Assembly (NCBI GenBank): GCA_026770585.1
Contig: MU647430.1
Location: 95,145-108,899 of the forward strand
Source: Baffinella frigidus
Taxonomy: Eukaryota > Cryptophyceae > Cryptomonadales > Baffinellaceae
DNA length: 13,755 nucleotides
Reading direction: 5' to 3'
Notes under the pieces: model-generated
What the model saw: the letters and a program-made list of their open reading frames with translations, nothing else
Database searches by the model: none
What the model was told of the DNA's origin: nothing
In this document: positions 1-6,764 of the stretch, piece after piece
How positions within the stretch are numbered: the first letter of the stretch is position 1
Layout: each line of letters opens with the position of its first letter
Made by a program: the position numbers and the translations under genes

Positions 1-131
1 GTACCGTGCAGTTGCCCCCAGGGCACTTGTACGCGCCGACCTCCTCCGCCTCGGTCTTGTTGAAGGAGAACGCGGGGGGGCACGTTTCCATGCACACCCT
101 CTCGTCGGGCGACAGGGGGTTGGGCATGTAC
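1..131 (-). CDS. Exon of cysteine-rich repeat protein, runs off window
   Basis: Reading the minus strand, an acceptor (GTGCAG at 137-132) precedes an open frame that begins YMPNPLSPDERVCMETCPP, continues with AFSFNKTEAEEV, and reaches a CPGGNC motif before the window edge. The spacing of cysteines (C-x3-CPP ... C-x4-C) suggests a small disulphide-bonded, EGF- or furin-like extracellular repeat; I cannot assign it to a named family. The CPGGNCT end resembles the CGKNCT motif in the exon at 1183-1260, so the protein probably repeats a unit of about 70 residues encoded by two alternating exons. The same exon occurs as damaged copies at 256-352, 478-676 and 1641-1672, and this is the only copy with all cysteines and no frameshift. 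Exon status is inferred from these comparisons and the splice site. The 3' end is outside the window. Confidence 0.55.
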
Positions 132-180
132 CTGCACGCGGACATCACGTCAGTAAACGCGCCGATTCATCGCTGCTGAG

Positions 181-246
181 GCAACGAAAATTACCACGCT
201 GATGCTTTACTACTGCTAGTAACATGCGCGTGTGTAGTAATTTTGG
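181..246. mobile_element. Decayed short inverted-repeat element
   Basis: The left arm CAACGAAAATTACCACGC (about 182-199) is imperfectly complementary to GCGTGTGTAGTAATTTTGG (about 226-244). The arm sequence matches the inner arm of the well-preserved element at 12072-12232 (GCAACGAAAATTGCTACAC), so this looks like a degenerate relative. A further fragment, GTGTAGTAAT, lies at about 253-262 and cuts off the exon copy at 256-352. Confidence 0.4.
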
Positions 247-255
247 TCAGCATGT

Positions 256-352
256 GTAGTAATGTTGGACAGCGTCGTGTTGAAGGACAAGGCCGGGGGG
301 GCGCGTCGACATGCACACCCGCTCGTCGGGTGATAGGGGCTTCGCCATGTAC
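256..352 (-). pseudogene. Damaged copy of the Cys-rich exon
   Basis: An acceptor (GTGCAG at 358-353), identical to that of the 1-131 exon, is followed by YMAKPLSPDERVCMSTRPP, clearly a duplicate of YMPNPLSPDERVCMETCPP. One conserved cysteine is Arg (TCPP to TRPP). One extra base just after the C-run shifts the frame, so the expected ...ALSFNTT reading continues only in another frame. Homology ends where GTGTAGTAAT-type inverted-repeat sequence begins. Taken together the copy looks dead. Confidence 0.6.
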
Positions 353-477
353 CTGCACGGTCGCAAGTGACGCGTTAAGTTGATTCGTGCCCGGGAAACA
401 CGGCAAAAGTCTAGGCGCGTGAGCCGTTGCTGCGCGCAGGAATGTTTCGTCTCTCCCGCGAGACACGTTTGTGGTGA

Positions 478-584
478 AGTGTTGGAGAAGGTCGGGGGGC
501 ACGTTGGCATGCACACGCTGAGGGAGAGAGAGAGGGAGAGCGGGAGAGAGAGAGAGAGAGAGAAAAAAAAAGTGAAAGATAGAG

Positions 585-633
<49 letters not shown>

Positions 634-676
634 AGACACGACGAGCGCTCGTCGGGGGAGAAGGTGTTCGGCATGT
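478..676 (-). pseudogene. Cys-rich exon copy split by a GA microsatellite
   Basis: On the minus strand, 674-640 encodes MPNTFSPDERS and 518-478 encodes RVCMPTCPPTFSNT. In the intact exon (1-131) these halves are contiguous (PNPLSPDER|VCMETCPP). Here they are separated at exactly that junction by a purine tract at 521-635. Both halves keep good similarity and all expected cysteines. If translated through, the tract would add a long Ser-Leu repeat. Confidence 0.6.
521..635. repeat. (GA)n microsatellite inside an exon copy
   Basis: About 115 bases of GAGAGA with interruptions (a nine-A run near 571-579 and AAAG variants). It lies between two halves of a duplicated exon. Open frames through it are low-complexity artefacts such as SLSLSL or RERERE. 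Confidence 0.95.
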
Positions 677-683
677 CACTGAC

Positions 684-925
684 TTAAGGTTTAGGGTTTC
701 AGGATTCGGGTTGAGGGTATAGGGCTCAGGGTTTCAGTTTTTAGTGTTTTGGGTTCCGCGAGGCGCCTCGCTTGGTCGAGGGTTCGGATTTCGGGTTTCG
801 GGTTTCGGGTTTCGGGTTTCGGGATTCGGGATTCGGGTTTCGGGATTCGGGTTTCGGGATTCGGATTCGTCGGGAGTCGAAGGGTTTAGGGTTTACGACG
901 TAATGTGTAGGGTGTAGGGTTTAGG
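684..925. repeat. Telomere-like heptamer arrays (TTTCGGG variants)
   Basis: Irregular TTTAGGG/TTCAGGG units at 684-737 are followed by a cleaner TTTCGGG array at about 782-872, then TTTAGGG/TGTAGGG units to 925. These lie between exon-like segments, so they are probably intronic on the minus-strand gene. No gene is seen in this stretch. Confidence 0.85.
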
Positions 926-975
926 GGTGCAAGGGGTTCACGGTTTCGGGTGCGGCAAGTACACTGAGGACTTAC

Positions 976-1012
976 CCGAGTTGTCTCCGAGGCCCTCTTT
1001 CGCGCAGCAAGT
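976..1012 (-). pseudogene. Decayed copy of the second Cys-rich exon with donor
   Basis: The minus strand reads CCAKEGLGDNSG and then GTAAGT (975-970), a consensus donor. It is homologous to the CTDDGLGDNTG segment of the exon at 1183-1260, which also ends in GTAAGT. Sequence beyond the donor (VYLPHP) still resembles MYSM/MPNP, so the donor lies about five codons earlier than in the better copy. The upstream half is lost. I judge it a decayed duplicate, though use as an alternative exon is possible. Confidence 0.4.
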
Positions 1013-1182
1013 GTAGCAATTCCACCTAAGCAGTAATTCCGATCCCTTCGTTGAGTGATTTTCGTTGCCCACAAGCAAGATATCAATACTTTTGCGGAGA
1101 GGTATTCACCCCCAGCGAGGCTGTGTCTGAGGTTGATGAGTGTAACGGAGATACGACGGGGTCTGAGGGGTTAGGAACTTAC

Positions 1183-1260
1183 ATTGAGTACATGCCAGTG
1201 TTGTCCCCGAGGCCATCGTCCGTGCAGTTTTTCCCGCACATGCACCCGCTTGAGTCGAAC
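1183..1260 (-). CDS. Exon of cysteine-rich repeat protein
   Basis: Minus-strand exon with acceptor CCTAG (AG at 1262-1261) and consensus donor GTAAGT (1182-1177). It encodes FDSSGCMCGKNCTDDGLGDN and then TGMYS. The C-x-C-x3-C cluster and the Gly/Asp-rich GLGDNTG loop look like a calcium-binding or EGF-type extracellular module, but I do not recognise a specific family. Its product would lead into the YMPNPLSPDERVC exon at 131-1. Related damaged copies lie at 976-1012 (3' half) and 1334-1367 (5' half). The acceptor directly abuts a TTTAGGG/TTCAGGG array, so the intron's end consists of heptamers. Confidence rests on the donor, the open frame and the existence of copies. Confidence 0.5.
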
Positions 1261-1325
1261 CTAGGGTTTAGGGTTCAGGGTTTAGGGTTCAGGGTTCAGG
1301 GTTTAGGATGTAGGGTTCAGGGTTC
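1261..1325. repeat. TTTAGGG/TTCAGGG array at an exon border
   Basis: Alternating TTTAGGG and TTCAGGG heptamers immediately next to the acceptor of the minus-strand exon ending at 1260. On the transcribed strand this is a CCCTAAA/CCCTGAA tract, which could act as the pyrimidine-rich stretch before the AG. Confidence 0.85.
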
Positions 1326-1333
1326 CCTGTTTA

Positions 1334-1367
1334 GTGTTTCTGGCACAGGCACGCGTGTGAGTCGAAC
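1334..1367 (-). pseudogene. 5' fragment of duplicated Cys-rich exon
   Basis: After TATGCAG (AG at 1369-1368) the minus strand reads FDSHACLCQKH and then a stop. It matches FDSSGCMCGKNC of the 1183-1260 exon at the same distance from the acceptor. The acceptor here is closer to consensus than in the better-preserved copy. Homology is lost after about 11 residues. From 1368 to about 1640 no gene is recognised. Confidence 0.45.
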
Positions 1368-1640
1368 CTGCATACGCATCCTACGATCCAACGTTACCTT
1401 CCAATCTTCGTCAACTGTTCCTACCGTGCGTTTTGGTGAGAAAATGTTCCAAGCCGCGTCCAAATCAGCCCGACGCTAGCCTAGGCTTTCTGCGTTACCA
1501 ACATGCGATCCCTTGGGTGGGGAATCACGTACTGAGGTCAACGTACCCTCCTGCCTCCCACACGCCGAAAAATACGGCAGTCTGCCCCCACGCCCCCCCC
1601 ACCCCCGGATGCAGCACCTACTGCCTCCCACCAAATCTCC

Positions 1641-1672
1641 GTGCACGTCGGGGGAGAAGGTATTCGGCATGT
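1641..1672 (-). pseudogene. Fragment of Cys-rich exon (MPNTFSPD)
   Basis: The minus strand encodes MPNTFSPDVHGDL, matching MPNTFSPDERS of the copy at 640-674 almost base for base over about 30 nt. Similarity then stops and no cysteine motif follows. It is a short relic of the same duplicated exon. Confidence 0.4.
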
Positions 1673-1734
1673 TTGATGCATGCCTTCTGCGCACCGAAAA
1701 TTATTGATGCATGCCTTCTGCGCACCGAAAATTA
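1673..1734. repeat. 31-bp tandem duplication
   Basis: Two adjacent near-identical 31-bp units (1673-1703, 1704-1734) contain GCATGCCTTCTGCGCACCG followed by AAAATTA. The second unit runs into CTACAAG, so the AAAATTACTACA end recalls the inverted-repeat elements at 181-246 and 12072-12232. Confidence 0.85.
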
Positions 1735-1845
1735 CTACAAGACGGATCGGATCGTGGTGGTGATAGTGGCACGCTTTGCTATGGAATGCTTTACAGTGAA
1801 ATGCTGTCGGCACGGTGCAGCTTTTCGAGAGAAGGGTTCAGGGTT

Positions 1846-2150
1846 CGCACCCGTAGACCACCTTCTGAGGGCCGTTGCAGTTGCCGGGGTTTCGGGTTTC
1901 AGGTTTCGGGTTTCGGGTTTCGGGTTCAGGGTTTCGGGTGTGCATCCGTGGATGGTTTTTGCGGGCCGTTGCAGGTTTCGGGGGTTTATGATTTGGTTTG
2001 AGGGTTTCGGGGGTGTATGGTTTGGTTTTAGGGTTTCGAGCTTCGGGTGTCTCAGGGTGTCGGGTGCCTTAAGGTGACGTAGGGTGTAGTTAGGGCGTGC
2101 ACCCGTAAACAAAGCTTTTGGGGGTTGTTGCAGTTATCCGAACAGCCGTC
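1846..2150 (-). pseudogene. Three decayed copies of an N-C-N-x-PQK exon
   Basis: Minus-strand relics, each with CNxPQK followed by TACGGGTGC or a trace of it: about 1889-1846 (GNCNGPQKVVYGCEP), about 1971-1940 (CNGPQKPSTDA) and about 2150-2096 (DGCSDNCNNPQKL, then a 1-nt shift). They match the better exon at 2234-2322 (DGCPDNCNDPQKLIYGC). TTTCGGG/TTTAGGG heptamers, cleanest at 1886-1940, fill the gaps between them. Frameshifts and short length suggest non-functional duplicates. Confidence 0.5.
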
Positions 2151-2233
2151 CGTTGCGTGTCTCGGGGTTTCGTGTCTCGGGGGGCGGGGGCATGGTTCAG
2201 GAAGGTTTAGGAAGATGTAGGGTTGGTGCGCAC

Positions 2234-2322
2234 CCGTAGATGAGCTTTTGGGGGTCGTTGCAGTTGTCGGGGCAGCCGTCAGTGAACGCCATCAGAGCAA
2301 TGATGATCCATGCGAGCCACGC
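2234..2322 (-). CDS. Exon with hydrophobic segment and Cys motif
   Basis: The minus strand after AACCAG (AG at 2324-2323) reads AWLAWIIIALMAFTDG followed by CPDNCNDPQKLIYGC. A 13-residue hydrophobic stretch is followed at once by a cysteine cluster, as in a signal peptide or membrane anchor leading into an extracellular domain. I place it upstream of the cysteine-rich exons at 1260-1183 and 131-1, in the same gene. The 3' border is tentatively G|GTGCG at 2233, because GGGTGC is kept in the copies at 2096-2150 and 1846-1889. No start codon lies just upstream in frame, so either a first exon is further right or translation starts at the internal Met. Family not recognised. Confidence 0.4.
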
Positions 2323-2474
2323 CTGGTTTAGGGTTTCGGGTTTTAGAGAGAGGAGAGAGAGGAGGGAGAGGAGAGAGTGGAGAGGGAGAGGAGGGGGAGA
2401 GAGCGGGGGGAGGAGAGAGAGGAGAGAGAGAGTTGAGAGAGAGAGCCACGCCTGGTTCCGCGTTTCGGGTTTAG
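2314..2474. repeat. GA microsatellite bounded by a duplicated exon edge
   Basis: GAGCCACGCCTGGTT occurs at 2314-2328 and again at 2443-2457, each time followed by heptamer-like sequence. Between them is an interrupted GA/GGA tract (about 2345-2442). The first copy is the 5' edge of the exon at 2234-2322, so the splice-site region has been duplicated around the microsatellite. From 2475 to 2640 no feature is recognised. Confidence 0.75.
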
Positions 2475-2639
2475 GTAATTCCTCTTGCTTCTCGAAGAGC
2501 GCTGCGCACCGAGACTAAAGTCGAGAGTGGGACGTCTCAAAGCAAAAGTGGAACCTCGGTTAACTTAAGACGTAACAGTGGAGATCGGTCAGAGCTGGCC
2601 CACCGATGAACCTTTGAGCTGCAAGGTTGGACCCCCTGA

Positions 2640-2805
2640 TCCGTAAACCCGGACCCCTAAACCCTGACCCCTAAACCCTAAACCCCGAGGATTGCTCGGC
2701 TAGCGGGGTCCGTCTGGTGGAGGGTTTATGGCTTAGGGTTTATGGTTTAGGGTTTAGGATTCAGGGTTTGGGGTTTAGGGTTTAGGGCTTAGGATTCAAG
2801 GTTTA
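2640..2805. repeat. Opposed telomere-like arrays
   Basis: A CCCTAAA/CCCTGACC tract (2640-2690) is followed, after about 27 bases of non-repeat, by a TTTAGGG/TTTATGG tract (2718-2805) in the opposite orientation. The two could fold on each other. Confidence 0.8.
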
Positions 2806-3350
2806 GATTTTTTTACGAAGCACCACCTGAGTAAAACTGGGTTCTCCATGAATGTGTTCCAGTTCCACTTTTGTACTGGATTTTCGGCTGTGAATGCATG
2901 GTGTGGCGCGCACAGTTTTCATCAGCTAGACCCCCGCGGCACCACCCAGCAGTAAAATACATTCAGAGTCGCCCGAGCTGCTCGTGGTACTGCAACATGC
3001 AAAAACATTGTTGCATGGCTTCTAGAGCACGGTCCGTTTACTGGGGTTTAGAACAAGGTCCGTACGCGGCTCAGGTATCTTCTCTACGTAATGAGGCAGA
3101 GCTAGACCAACACCGAGCGGTTGAGTGACCCGAGCTGGTCCTGGTACTATCCATGCCGCTTGAGAGTGCATACAGCGATTGTTCGGACGGATGGTAATGA
3201 TTCAGCGTGATGCACATGCATGCATCTCTCCAGCATTAATGCGAAACGCTACCGTGAACGACCACCGTTAGCTGGGCGTTAACACTGGACGTGCACGTCA
3301 CGTCCACACAGCGGACTTCCAAGGCATTTCGAATAAACCTGCAGCGACAA
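2806..3350. other. Spacer without a supported gene
   Basis: Open frames here are short and show no domain. Small structures are visible: CGAGCTG followed by a TGGTACT near 2975-2990 recurs near 3132-3147; CATGCAA/TTGCATG lie close together near 2996-3017; GGACGTG and CACGTCC face each other near 3287-3305. The sequence AGGCAGAGCTAGACC near 3093-3107 resembles the outer end of the inverted-repeat element at 13075-13186. Confidence 0.5.
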
Positions 3351-3356
3351 GACCTA

Positions 3357-3414
3357 CAACCCTACGGTAGGCAACCCGTAGCGACACAGGGGGGGTTCCT
3401 ACGGATAAGGTAAG
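3357..3414 (-). repeat. Dispersed repeat, copy 1 (GGGTTGCCTACCG family)
   Basis: The minus strand reads CCTTATCCGTAGGAACCCCC...CTACGGGTTGCCTACCGTAGGG. This matches 8193-8252 on the plus strand and the shorter 5090-5131. Both longer copies carry overlapping frames reading RVAYRRV, but this follows from nucleotide similarity and I do not treat it as coding. Confidence 0.6.
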
Positions 3415-4028
3415 GAAAAACGTGTTAAATGTGAGCAGCAACTGGCGTGGCAGCCCGGCGCGGTGTGTGGCGCATGAGTAGGAGAAGCCCTGTGTCCCGT
3501 CCTGCACCCGCCCTCCCCGATCCCAGTACCTTGCGCATTTCAAGGTGTCCTTCATGTGTTCCAGGGAGGGGTTGCGCGGACCACGCAGGCCGGTGTCAGG
3601 GGATGTTCAAAAATCCATTCTCAAAACGTTGTGAGAAACGTTGGGGATATTCAAACGTCCACTCACTCTGTCAACGTTTTGAAAAAAAACGGGCTCTTTC
3701 CCTCTCCAAAGTGGACGTACTTGTACCACGAACCCACACTGGCAACTTGAGAATAGTGAGCCAACCCGACCGAGGCAAAGCTAGACCCCCCCCGCTCGCA
3801 TCCGCCTCCCACACGAGAATCAGATCCCCCCCAGCAACTTGAACCGCTGGGCTGCTGTTAATAGCCATTTTGAGTCCTTGTGGGTACGAATGGTGTGCCG
3901 TCGGGAAACCGCCGCGCGCGGACCCGGCAGCGTCCCCGCTTGGCAAACACTCCCGCCAACCCTCTCGCTGGGTGCGCTGGGCGCGTTCCCACGCTCAGCT
4001 GCACCCCCCTCCCCCGTGTGAGACGCGC
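3415..4028. other. Spacer with short interleaved inverted repeats
   Basis: No gene is supported. TCAAAACGTTG (3621-3631) is repeated in reverse complement at 3672-3682, and ACGTCCACT (about 3655-3663) in reverse complement at about 3711-3719. The overlapping pairs could form alternative stems. From 3785 to 4028 the sequence is C/G-rich and open in several frames without any recognisable domain. Downstream exons of the choline-transporter-like gene at 4372-4482 should lie in this direction, but I found none. Confidence 0.45.
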
Positions 4029-4122
4029 CTCCTCTCTCTCTCTCCCTCTCTCTCTCCCTCCCTCCCTCCCTCTCCCTCTCTCTCTCCCTCTCTCTCCCTC
4101 TCTCTCTCTCGCTCTCTTCTCG
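4029..4122. repeat. (CT)n / (CCCT)n microsatellite
   Basis: About 95 bases of CT dinucleotides interrupted by CCCTCCCT blocks. If the gene starting at 4482 on the minus strand continues leftward, this would be an intronic GA tract. Frames reading through it (SLSPSLPPS or REREGE) are artefacts. Confidence 0.95.
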
Positions 4123-4371
4123 CGGGCGGGCGCCTGGAAGGTACTCCGTGGGAGCCCACCTTCCTTCCACCCCTCCTCTCCCGGGGCGGGCCGGGCGGCA
4201 GGGCCATTTTGGGGCTATGAGGGGTTTTGCGAAAAAGCATCGAGACCCGACCCTATCCCCGTGATGCTCGACACACCCTCTGATCCAGCTGCGCGTACCC
4301 GCCCGTGCCAGACGCGCCAACGCGGAATCGAGACGGGAGATTTCAAACGGGGACCAGGGTCGGGTTCAAAC

Positions 4372-4482
4372 CACAATGAAGATGATGACACACAGGATGT
4401 CCCTGCACCCGCGCTTCGCCGTGGTGGGCCCCGGGATCTCCGTCTCCTTAGCCCCATACTTGCTCTCCCCCTCCTCGCCCAT
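4372..4482 (-). CDS. N-terminal exon, choline-transporter-like (SLC44/CTL)
   Basis: From ATG at 4482-4480 the minus strand encodes 37 codons beginning MGEEGESKYGAKETEIPGP, then TTAKRGCRDILCVIIFIV, ending at a possible donor (GT at 4371-4370). CTL family proteins begin with a short cytosolic tail holding a KYG...GP element, then RxCTDxxCC and a first membrane helix. The order KYG, GP, KRGCRDILC and a hydrophobic run fits that start closely. CTLs have about ten helices and move choline or related substrates across plasma or organelle membranes. The context favours this start: an in-frame stop lies three codons upstream, and the ATG has A at -3 and G at +4. Without splicing the frame would stop after 38 codons, in the middle of the helix, so further exons are expected. 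None was found down to 3400, so the gene may have long introns or be truncated. Confidence 0.5.
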
Positions 4483-5038
4483 CTTCGCTCACCACCTGCG
4501 CCCTCCAAACCCCTTGCTGCTGGCCCTGTTCAGCACACTGGCGTTTTGGCTTGGAGCCCTCCCGCAGCTCCCGCCAAACGCCACGCCTGTTGCTGCAGCT
4601 GCAGGGTCTTCTGAGTGCGACCACCGCGTCTTCTCGAGCGCTCGAGGATAACGAGCTCGGGACACACTCTCCGAAGGGATGGTTCCCCCCCCTTCTGTCT
4701 GACAGAACAGCGACTGGATTCGGTCGTCGGTTGAGATGTACCTTGACTTTAGGCGTGAGGTGCTAACCAAAAGTTCATTTGTACAGGTTATGTCATCTTT
4801 TTGGTACTCGACCCCCGGAACACGTCCTTTTAAATTCGTATCTTCATTTCGAATGCCCGGTCAGGTGACCTCAAATTTGTTCAAATTTGGGTTCTTTTTC
4901 GACAAGTTCGGTCAATTTCGCGAAATTTTGACGCTTTTTGTAAAAAAACGCAACGTTTCACGAAGACACTATTTATGTCCTCGCGAAACGTAGCCCTTTG
5001 CGGCCCGTTGAGTACCGGTACGTGCTGGCATCAGACAC
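4483..5038. other. Upstream region of the CTL-like exon and AT-richer spacer
   Basis: 4483-4735 is G/C-rich and probably holds the 5' leader of the minus-strand gene; no promoter motif is recognised. 4736-4990 is richer in A/T and contains small palindromes (AATTTCGCGAAATT near 4914) and doubled CAAATTTG. TTTGTACAGGTTAT near 4778-4791 recurs at about 7851-7864. No exon is supported. Confidence 0.5.
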
Positions 5039-5131
5039 CTCTACGAGGCTCGTAGAGATGAAGCAACACGAAATAGAACGGTCCATAAGACCCCCCCCTC
5101 TTTCCCTACGGGCTGCCTACCGTACGAAGTT
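5039..5131. repeat. Perfect hairpin plus dispersed-repeat fragment
   Basis: CTCTACGAG and CTCGTAGAG (5039-5057) form a 9-bp stem around one base. At 5090-5131 a short copy of the GGGTTGCCTACCG family reads CCCTACGGGCTGCCTACCG and ends in the near-palindrome TACGAAGTTCGTA. Confidence 0.6.
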
Positions 5132-5191
5132 CGTAGGGGCCTAGATCGTGTTCGCTTGTGGGAATCCCGTCGAATTCCGCTGCGTGGATTG

Positions 5192-5233
5192 GTCAGCACT
5201 ACAATACTATTAGTCAGTAGTACAATACTATTA
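5192..5233. repeat. 21-bp tandem repeat, two units
   Basis: GTCAGCACTACAATACTATT plus A is followed directly by a second unit differing at three positions. GAATTCCG motifs flank both sides (5172-5179 and 5250-5257). Confidence 0.85.
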
Positions 5234-5340
5234 GTCAGCAATTCCGACGAATTCCGACTGGTTTCCCCCGGCGCCTGTCTGGCAGGCGACACGCGAGAGC
5301 AGAAGACGCTCTAGAGAGTCACCTGCCCAGAGTCGTGGAG

Positions 5341-5369
5341 GGCAATTAAAACCTCAAGGACCTAAAGGG
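5341..5369 (-). repeat. AGGTCC-TTTAGG dispersed repeat, fragment
   Basis: The minus strand reads CCTTTAGGTCCTTGAGGTTT followed by TAATTGCC, matching the first half of the family consensus seen in full at 8508-8572. From 5370 to 5670 no gene is recognised. Confidence 0.7.
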
Positions 5370-5611
5370 CCAGTATGGCTGTTTTGCCTGACAGGTCTGA
5401 AGCGCGATCCATCGGGATCGGCCCCTCGAACCACAGCGGGCGGAGCCCTCTGCTCAATTTGGGTTGATTTCGGGAGTAAGCTAGGTAAGGCAGTACTGAT
5501 CCTTGCCTGGGGATGACACCGACAATCCCGTCTAATAAATCAAACGAAATAACCAAATAACGAGGCATATCACCATGGGAAAGTGGCCACATCTCCCCTT
5601 GATATCACCCA

Positions 5612-5627
5612 GTACGAAGCTTCGTAC
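5612..5627. repeat. Perfect 16-bp palindrome
   Basis: GTACGAAGCTTCGTAC. TACGAAG also occurs near 5658 and 8209 and inside the near-palindrome around 5120, so it is a recurring local motif often found beside the GGGTTGCCTACCG repeat. Confidence 0.8.
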
Positions 5628-5670
5628 GAGGATCCTACTACATGTGTACAACATACGTACGAAGATTGTC

Positions 5671-5825
5671 TTCTACGGAAGGGCGCGTCGTTCGGCTATG
5701 TTGGGAGCATTTAAAACCTGAAGGACCAAGGATCGAAAAAAGCTTTAGGTCCTTTTCTATGCAGTCCTTTCTACGGAAGGGCGTGTCGTTGGCATATGTT
5801 GGGCGAAATTAATACCTGAAGGACA
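5671..5825 (-). repeat. AGGTCC-TTTAGG dispersed repeat, two copies
   Basis: Two minus-strand copies, 5671-5729 and 5764-5825, contain TTCCGTAGAA, CGACACGCCC (or CGACGCGCCC), the GCCCAACATATGCC core or a diverged form, and CCTTCAGGT. A small plus-strand piece, GCTTTAGGTCCTTTT, lies between them (about 5740-5755). Confidence 0.75.
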
Positions 5826-5902
5826 TAACAGGTCGTCTGGTGTACATACTCACTTGGTGATACATGACTCGGGGTAGGTGACTCAGAGGGTCACGGTATT
5901 GG

Positions 5903-6057
5903 GAAGGAAGCTCCTTGATTAATCCCCCAATATGAGTTGTGGCAGTTTTTTGGGTAATCGGGTAGGAAAGCGCTGGTGCAGACCCCAAATGCTTTCCTAA
6001 CCTTGCCTCGTTTCTCCGCCGTGCAATCCTCTTTCGAACAAAGTCAACAAGTGTCAT
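5903..6057 (+). repeat. 155-bp dispersed element, plus-strand copy
   Basis: Highly similar to the minus strand of 9543-9690: shared blocks include GGAAGCTCCTT, GTGGCAGTTT, TTTCCTAACCT, CGTGCA and AAAGTCAA. In one frame both copies can encode LVQxPxxFLTxPxF, but this copy has a stop upstream. It directly follows an AGGTCC-TTTAGG repeat. Coding origin is possible but unproven. From 6058 to 6231 nothing else is recognised. Confidence 0.65.
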
Positions 6058-6231
6058 TTCAAAAGTGACTGCTCTCTCGTGTCGCCTCCCAGAGCCCGTC
6101 GAGCCAACCAAGCCTGAGTCTATCACATGTATGTATCATGATACCTGGCTGAGACAGAACGCCCGCTACAACGCCGACAATGCGACGCGCGTGGGATGCA
6201 CTCTCACTTTCGTGAGGAGCCAAACAAAAGT

Positions 6232-6325
6232 GTCGATTTGAAGTCTGCAAGACCCGGGGGGTTCTGGGTTTTGGAAAAGTCGATTTGAGGCCTGGAAGAC
6301 TCGAGGATTTCTGGGTTTGGGAAAA
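6232..6325. repeat. 47-bp tandem repeat, two units
   Basis: Units 6232-6278 and 6279-6325 both start GTCGATTTGA and end TGG(G/T)TTT(G/T)GGAAAA, with about ten differences; a third GTC starts right after. No coding sense is seen. Confidence 0.8.
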
Positions 6326-6360
6326 GTCAAAACGCCCCGTTCTTGTGACACGCTAGTGGA

Positions 6361-6382
6361 TGTACAAGTGGCCACTTGTACA
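6361..6382. repeat. Perfect 22-bp palindrome
   Basis: TGTACAAGTGG is followed immediately by its exact reverse complement, with no loop. It stands alone between two tandem repeats and could form a cruciform or bind a dimeric protein; no gene start is nearby. Confidence 0.9.
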
Positions 6383-6464
6383 CGCACGCATCAGATCCAC
6401 TCAGAGCTGCGAGCAAGCCGCTTGATCGGACCGGAGCAAGGAGTTTCGCATCCTGCGCTGCTGT

Positions 6465-6522
6465 GACAGCAAACAGGGACATCTGCGCCGTTCGACAGCA
6501 AACAGGGACATCTACCCCGTTC
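6465..6522. repeat. 29-bp tandem repeat, two units
   Basis: GACAGCAAACAGGGACATCT then GCGCCGTTC, repeated with two changes (6465-6493, 6494-6522). From 6523 to 6704 no gene is seen. Confidence 0.85.
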
Positions 6523-6704
6523 CTTTTCTGCGGTGCTGAGGTCTTGGAAGAATCGTGATCGAGATAGAAATCACGGGGGGGGAGGGTGTATGGAAACACC
6601 ATTTCTGTCGCTCTTCAAGTCCTTTAAAAACACTGCAAAACTAGGGACCAGAACAAGGGTGGAGATCCATAAAATGGCTTAAGTCATATCACTTTTCCGC
6701 AAGA

Positions 6705-6751
6705 CTTCCTCCGTCCCTCCCCTCCCCCTTCCCCTCCCCTCCCTCCCTCCC
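6705..6751. repeat. Pyrimidine tract
   Basis: A run of C and T only, with repeated CCCTCC blocks. On the plus strand it could serve as a splice-acceptor tract for ACAG at about 6779-6782, after which a frame reads to a stop at about 6884-6886. I could not decide between this and the minus-strand candidate exon at 6765-6869. Confidence 0.5.
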
Positions 6752-6764
6752 GTTCTTGACATAC

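Noticed and set aside
191-682. Overlapping long open frames with SLSLSL or REREREs
   Set aside because: They are produced by the GA microsatellite, which lacks stops in several frames; only the short Cys-exon fragments inside are meaningful.
1051-2112. Frames of 125-214 codons with FRVSGFGFRV repeats
   Set aside because: They are translations of TTTCGGG/TTTAGGG heptamers, whose period 7 leaves all frames open.
3530-3600. Possible minus-strand exon with SLEHMKDTLKCAR before a GTACTG donor
   Set aside because: No AG acceptor lies between the upstream in-frame stop and the segment, and the residues match no CTL or Cys-rich exon.
3880-4614. 244-codon plus-strand open frame and its minus-strand counterpart
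   Set aside because: Both pass through the CT microsatellite and show no domain or splice logic. The CTL-like exon in another frame on the minus strand explains the only protein-like part.
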